Assembly: GCF_900110965.1 (NCBI RefSeq)
Contig: NZ_FOFO01000001.1
Location: 124,001 to 188,000 of the forward strand
Reading direction: 5' to 3'
Source of the DNA: Ectothiorhodospira magna
GTDB taxonomy: Bacteria > Pseudomonadota > Gammaproteobacteria > Ectothiorhodospirales > Ectothiorhodospiraceae
DNA: 64,000 nt
The translations under genes and the position numbers were made by a program. The notes under the pieces are model-generated. The model did no database searches and was not told where the DNA came from. It saw only the letters and a program-made list of their open reading frames with translations. Positions 60,721-64,000 of the stretch are shown here, piece by piece (position 1 is the stretch's first letter; the number at the start of each line of letters is the position of its first letter).

Positions 60721-62226
60721 TTATACGTCTTTGGGCTGGTCCGCAAACCAGGGGGCACGGGCTGCCATGATCAGGCCAGCGGCCTGCTCGGCATCAATCC
60801 GTGCCAGTTCCATCAAGTCATCCACCGACTGCTCTGCCAGATCTTCCATGGTGCAAACGCCACGGGCTGCCAGCTGATAGGCCAGCTCACGATCCATGCC
60901 ATCCATCCCCAACAGATCCGGCGCCGGCTCCCCGGTGGTCACCTGTTCTTCCCGGGCGATGGCGCGGGTCAACAGGGCATCCCTGGCGCGCCGCCGCAAT
61001 TCATCGACCATGTCTTCGTCGAATTCCTCGATCTGCATGATCTCGGCAGTGGGCACATAGGCCACTTCGTCGATGCTGGAAAAGCCTTCCTGTACCAGGA
61101 TGGCCGCCACTTCTTCGTCCACGTCCAGACTTGACATGAACATCCGCTGCAACTCGGCGGATTCATGTTCGCTTTTTGCTACCGCCTGCTTTTCACTCAT
61201 CACATTGAGTTCCCAGCCGGTGAGCTGAGAGGCCAGGCGTACATTTTGTCCGCCCCGGCCAATGGCCTGGGACAGTTTTTCCTCTGCCACTGCAATATCC
61301 ATGACCCGGTTGTCCTCGTCCACCACGATAGACAGCACTTCAGCAGGAGACATGGCATTAATCACGAATTGGGCAGGATTATCGTCCCAAAGGATAATAT
61401 CGATGCGCTCTCCGGCCAGTTCATTGGATACGGATTGCACCCTGGAACCGCGCATCCCCACACAGGCACCCACCGGGTCCAGGCGGGGATCATGGGAACG
61501 CACGGCAATTTTGGCGCGCATGCCCGGATCACGGGCGGCGCCCATGATCTCGATCAAACCCTGCCCCACTTCAGGCACTTCCAGCTTGAACAATTCCACC
61601 AGAAACTCGGGGGCGGTACGGCTGACGAACAGTTGCGGGCCACGGATCTCGGTACGCACATCCTTGAGATAGCCACGCAGGCGATCGTTAGGACGCACCG
61701 ATTCCCTGGCGATCATTTCATCTCTGGGGATGAAGGCTTCCGCGTTACCCCCCAGATCCAAAAATACCCCATTGCGCTCGGAACGCTTGACCACACCCAT
61801 CACCAGTTCACCAACCCGGCTCTGGAATTCATCCACCACCTTGGCCCGTTCGGCTTCGCGCACTTTTTGCACAATCACCTGCTTGGCTGTCTGGGCAGCG
61901 ATACGACCAAATTCCACCGACTCAATGGACACCTCCACATACTCACCCACCTGAACTTCGGGGTTTTTCTGCACAGCGTAGGAGTGGAGGATTTGCCGAT
62001 CCGGGGATTCAAACTCAGGATCCTCGTCATCCACCACCAGCCAGCGGCGAAAGGTCTCGTAATCCCCCGTATCCCGGTGGATGCTGACCCGCACGTCGAT
62101 GTCCCCGCCATGTTTTTTGCGCGTGGCAGAGGCCAGGGCTGCTTCGATGGCCTCGAAGATCACCGCTTTCTCGACGCCTTTCTCGTTGGAGACGGCGTCC
62201 ACCACCAGCAGGATTTCTTTGTTCAT
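60721..62226 (-). CDS. nusA: Transcription termination/antitermination factor NusA
   Basis: The 501-residue protein begins [31 protein letters not shown]. Its S1 domain ([25 protein letters not shown]) and two KH domains ([21 protein letters not shown] and [19 protein letters not shown]) are present. Two acidic C-terminal repeats follow (from about 370), as in gammaproteobacterial NusA. It binds RNA polymerase and modulates pausing. Upstream in-frame codons before 62226 overlap rimP and are rejected. Confidence 0.98.
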   Translation of the reverse strand: MNKEILLVVDAVSNEKGVEKAVIFEAIEAALASATRKKHGGDIDVRVSIHRDTGDYETFRRWLVVDDEDPEFESPDRQILHSYAVQKNPEVQVGEYVEVSIESVEFGRIAAQTAKQVIVQKVREAERAKVVDEFQSRVGELVMGVVKRSERNGVFLDLGGNAEAFIPRDEMIARESVRPNDRLRGYLKDVRTEIRGPQLFVSRTAPEFLVELFKLEVPEVGQGLIEIMGAARDPGMRAKIAVRSHDPRLDPVGACVGMRGSRVQSVSNELAGERIDIILWDDNPAQFVINAMSPAEVLSIVVDEDNRVMDIAVAEEKLSQAIGRGGQNVRLASQLTGWELNVMSEKQAVAKSEHESAELQRMFMSSLDVDEEVAAILVQEGFSSIDEVAYVPTAEIMQIEEFDEDMVDELRRRARDALLTRAIAREEQVTTGEPAPDLLGMDGMDRELAYQLAARGVCTMEDLAEQSVDDLMELARIDAEQAAGLIMAARAPWFADQPKDV

Positions 62227-62296
62227 CAGTACGTCTCCACAGGACTGTCCCGCCGTGGCCGGAACACAACAGCCCCGCCGGACAGGAACGAATTGT

Positions 62297-62755
62297 CTAG
62301 AATTTGGGCACCAACCGGGCCCTGGAGATGGCTTCCAGGGGCAATCGCACCACATGCCCCTCCACCTCCAGGATCAGGGCCGTATCGGCATCCATATCGC
62401 TAATCCGGCCCCGGTAGTTGCGCTGCCCTTCTACGGGCCAGTTCAGGCGTACACGCACCTCTTCGCCCTGGTAGCGACGAAACTGTTCCGGGGTGAACAG
62501 CGGTCGATCCATGCCTGGCGAGGAGACTTCCAGCCGATAGGGCACGGGAATGGGATCGTCTACATCCAGAACACCGCTGACCTGATCACTGACGGCAGCA
62601 CAATCATCCAGATTGATGCCCTCGGGGCCGTCAATAAAAATGCGCAGCAAGGCACTGTTGCGCTGCACACGGTACTCCAGCCCCCAAAGCTCAAAGCCAA
62701 GGCCGGCGACAACGGGAGCAATCAACTGCTTCAGTTCCTGGGCGTCGTGACTCAC
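62297..62755 (-). CDS. rimP: Ribosome maturation factor RimP
   Basis: The 152-residue protein starts at GTG 62755 (GGAGAG upstream). It has [36 protein letters not shown] with the conserved Gly-rich turn, [21 protein letters not shown] and [20 protein letters not shown]. It is needed for 30S maturation. It is first in the nusA-infB operon. A strong hairpin-T terminator lies just upstream. A longer in-frame version would include that hairpin and is rejected. Confidence 0.95.
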   Translation of the reverse strand: MSHDAQELKQLIAPVVAGLGFELWGLEYRVQRNSALLRIFIDGPEGINLDDCAAVSDQVSGVLDVDDPIPVPYRLEVSSPGMDRPLFTPEQFRRYQGEEVRVRLNWPVEGQRNYRGRISDMDADTALILEVEGHVVRLPLEAISRARLVPKF

Positions 62756-62767
62756 GCACTCTCCACA

Positions 62768-62795
62768 AACAAAAAATGGGCCTGCGGCCCATTCA
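62768..62795 (-). terminator. Intrinsic terminator or attenuator ahead of rimP
   Basis: On the minus strand AATGGGCC (62786-62793) and GGCCCATT (62775-62782) flank a three-base loop and run into further T residues (62771-62776). It ends 16 bases before the rimP start, too close for a separate promoter, so the rimP operon must read through it. Confidence 0.75.
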
Positions 62796-63058
62796 AGAAT
62801 ACTCACCGACCCGGCACCGGGGGTGCCGCCTTATCAGTGCCGTCCTGCCGGACGACCGACAAGCTTGCGGGCCAGCCAACAAAAAAACCCCATCAGGGGC
62901 CTTGAATACAGGGTCAACCCAAGACTCGAAACGGGCCAAGGTGCATGGCCATTCAGCATGGCTGACCCGCTTGACTTGCGTAACATTGCCCTCAGGCCGT
63001 GACCCGATCTGCAAGGCAATATCATCAGGATTGGGGCATCATAACCCATAAACCAGGA
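62796..63058. other. Leader/intergenic region between dsbB and rimP
   Basis: About 260 bases without a supported gene. Near 62881-62899 a short CCCC/GGGG stem is followed on the minus strand by seven T residues and may end the dsbB transcript. I looked for a tRNA here, as is common upstream of rimP, and saw no cloverleaf or T-loop sequence. Confidence 0.5.
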
Positions 63059-63553
63059 TCAGGTAAAGGACTGCCGTATGCGCCACAACGCCCAAAGGCC
63101 CAGCACAAATACCAGCAGATAGCCTGCCAGGGCGGCATTGGCAAAGGACATTCCCAGCCATTGCGGCCCCATGTCATCACAAAGCCCGGTGGCCAGGAAC
63201 AGGGTGGGCACCTGCTGTCCCAGCCATTCCACCAGATGCTCGATCGGCCCCATTTCCGGCCCCACACAGGAAAATCCGAGATCTGGCGGCTGGCGTTCAA
63301 GCCAGCTCTGATACCCCGCCACCCCCATACCCACAGCGGCCACCATCAGCACCAGCAGGCCGGAAACCCCTCCCACCAGGGATGCCCCGAACACCAGGCC
63401 GGCCAGAGCCAACACCGCCAGCACCATGAACAGCAGGCGCTGGAAAATGCACAGGTGACAGGGATACAGGCTAAACCACTCGGTCAAACCGATGCTCAGC
63501 GCCGCAGACATCGCCGCAAACAGGGCAATCAGCAACCAGATGGGACGAAACAT
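63059..63553 (-). CDS. dsbB: Disulfide bond formation protein DsbB
   Basis: The 164-residue inner-membrane protein has four helices and both redox pairs: Cys32-x-x-Cys35 (LYPCHLCIFQRLLFM) and Cys96/Cys125 (DLGFSCVGPEMGPIEHL; TGLCDDMG). It reoxidises DsbA using ubiquinone. GGGAG lies seven bases before the ATG at 63553. No dsbA is in the window. Confidence 0.96.
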   Translation of the reverse strand: MFRPIWLLIALFAAMSAALSIGLTEWFSLYPCHLCIFQRLLFMVLAVLALAGLVFGASLVGGVSGLLVLMVAAVGMGVAGYQSWLERQPPDLGFSCVGPEMGPIEHLVEWLGQQVPTLFLATGLCDDMGPQWLGMSFANAALAGYLLVFVLGLWALWRIRQSFT

Positions 63554-63754
63554 GCATGTCTCCCGTCGACGGGCCATGAACCTTGCTTGAACCTGGGGAC
63601 ATGATGACCGAATCGGCAGACAAGGAAAAGAGGCATGCGCTCAACTTGCATCTGATGACGCCCCCGGAAGGCGAAAACCCGACAGGCTGCTAGAATCGGG
63701 GCAACTCGGCTTGTTTGTTGCATCATCCCGTCATCAACATTGTTGAGAATTCCG

Positions 63755-64000
63755 ATGTCTGCTACCCCAATTCGTTTAGGGCTGATGCCCCCGTTGACCG
63801 GTCTGGTTGCGCTCTATGGCCCGGAAATCGTCTGGGCGGCCGAGATTGCCACTGCTGAGATCAACGCCGCTGGCGGGCTTCTGGGATGCCCCTTGGAACT
63901 CATTGTCGAGGACGACGGCAGTATGCCGGAAACGGCGGTCGCGGCTGCCAAGCGGCTGCGTGAGGTGCATGGTGTCAATGCCCTGATCGGCAACCTGCTC
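63755..64000 (+). CDS. Periplasmic-binding-protein-like domain (AmiC/FmdD-like), partial
   Basis: The first 82 codons of a gene that continues past the window. The protein starts MSATPIRLGLMPPLTGLVALYGPEIV and continues EIATAEINAAGGLLGCPLELIVEDDGSM, AKRLREVHGVNALIGNLL. This is the type I periplasmic-binding fold of urea/amide ABC receptors. No signal peptide is present, so it is either cytoplasmic like AmiC or the sensor part of a larger signalling protein. Confidence 0.8.
   Translation, partial: MSATPIRLGLMPPLTGLVALYGPEIVWAAEIATAEINAAGGLLGCPLELIVEDDGSMPETAVAAAKRLREVHGVNALIGNLL

Noticed and set aside
62796-63058. tRNA gene upstream of rimP
   Set aside because: Expected from other genomes, but no cloverleaf, GGTTCGAATCC-type T-loop or CCA end could be found.

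Overview
The window is a GC-rich, gene-dense stretch of a bacterial chromosome, almost certainly from a gammaproteobacterium. The operon rimP-nusA-infB-rbfA-truB-rpsO-pnp has the classical gammaproteobacterial order. HslO, SixA, PBP1B, LpoA, DsbB, YgiQ, Tex and FlgP/FlgT-type genes point the same way. A Tat-exported high-potential iron-sulfur protein (HiPIP), an acetate permease, a PmtA-like methyltransferase and a light-stress cluster suggest a Chromatiales/Ectothiorhodospiraceae-like lineage; that placement is inference. No rRNA, tRNA, CRISPR array, insertion sequence or prophage was recognised.

Layout. 1-2.1 kb: a membrane-anchored aspartic protease (cut by the window edge), an Hsp33-family chaperone lacking its redox cysteines, and Fe-superoxide dismutase. 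2.2-4.4 kb: argD-argF behind a possible attenuator. 4.4-12.8 kb: a phosphate island with ppk1, ppx, sixA, pit, a Pit accessory protein, phoR and phoB, with a well-formed Pho box and a correctly spaced -10 in front of phoB. 13-21.7 kb: Sel1-repeat protein, orphan ParA, small membrane proteins, tautomerase, YgiQ radical SAM protein, Tex and a YheT-type hydrolase. 21.9-28.5 kb: a PmtA-like methyltransferase followed by a circularly permuted ATP-grasp protein, an alpha-E protein, a fused ATP-grasp/alpha-E protein and a transglutaminase-like protein. The matching proteasome-like peptidase Anbu lies at 30.7-31.5 kb, beyond yjcH-actP. 31.5-32.7 kb: a short secretin-N-like protein and HiPIP. 33-40.3 kb: a light/photo-oxidative stress cluster (FAD oxidoreductase, DUF1365, Cfa, DUF3833; folE; photolyase; SDR; NTF2-like protein) without its usual regulator. 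40.4-48.8 kb: an NlpC/P60 lipoprotein, an APH-like/P-loop kinase fusion, PBP1B, two overlapping GTPases and an esterase. 48.9-52.3 kb: FlgT- and FlgP-like proteins behind a sigma-28-type promoter, and LpoA. 52.4-54 kb: a small membrane protein, YajQ and a Rieske-fold protein that has lost all four cluster ligands. 54-62.8 kb: the translation/transcription operon on the minus strand. 62.8-64 kb: dsbB and the start of a periplasmic-binding-protein-like gene.

The least understood system is the ATP-grasp/alpha-E/transglutaminase/Anbu set. The most striking single-gene oddities are the cysteine-free redox switch of the Hsp33 homologue and the cluster-free Rieske homologue. In both, a metal or redox centre appears to have been lost while the fold is kept.
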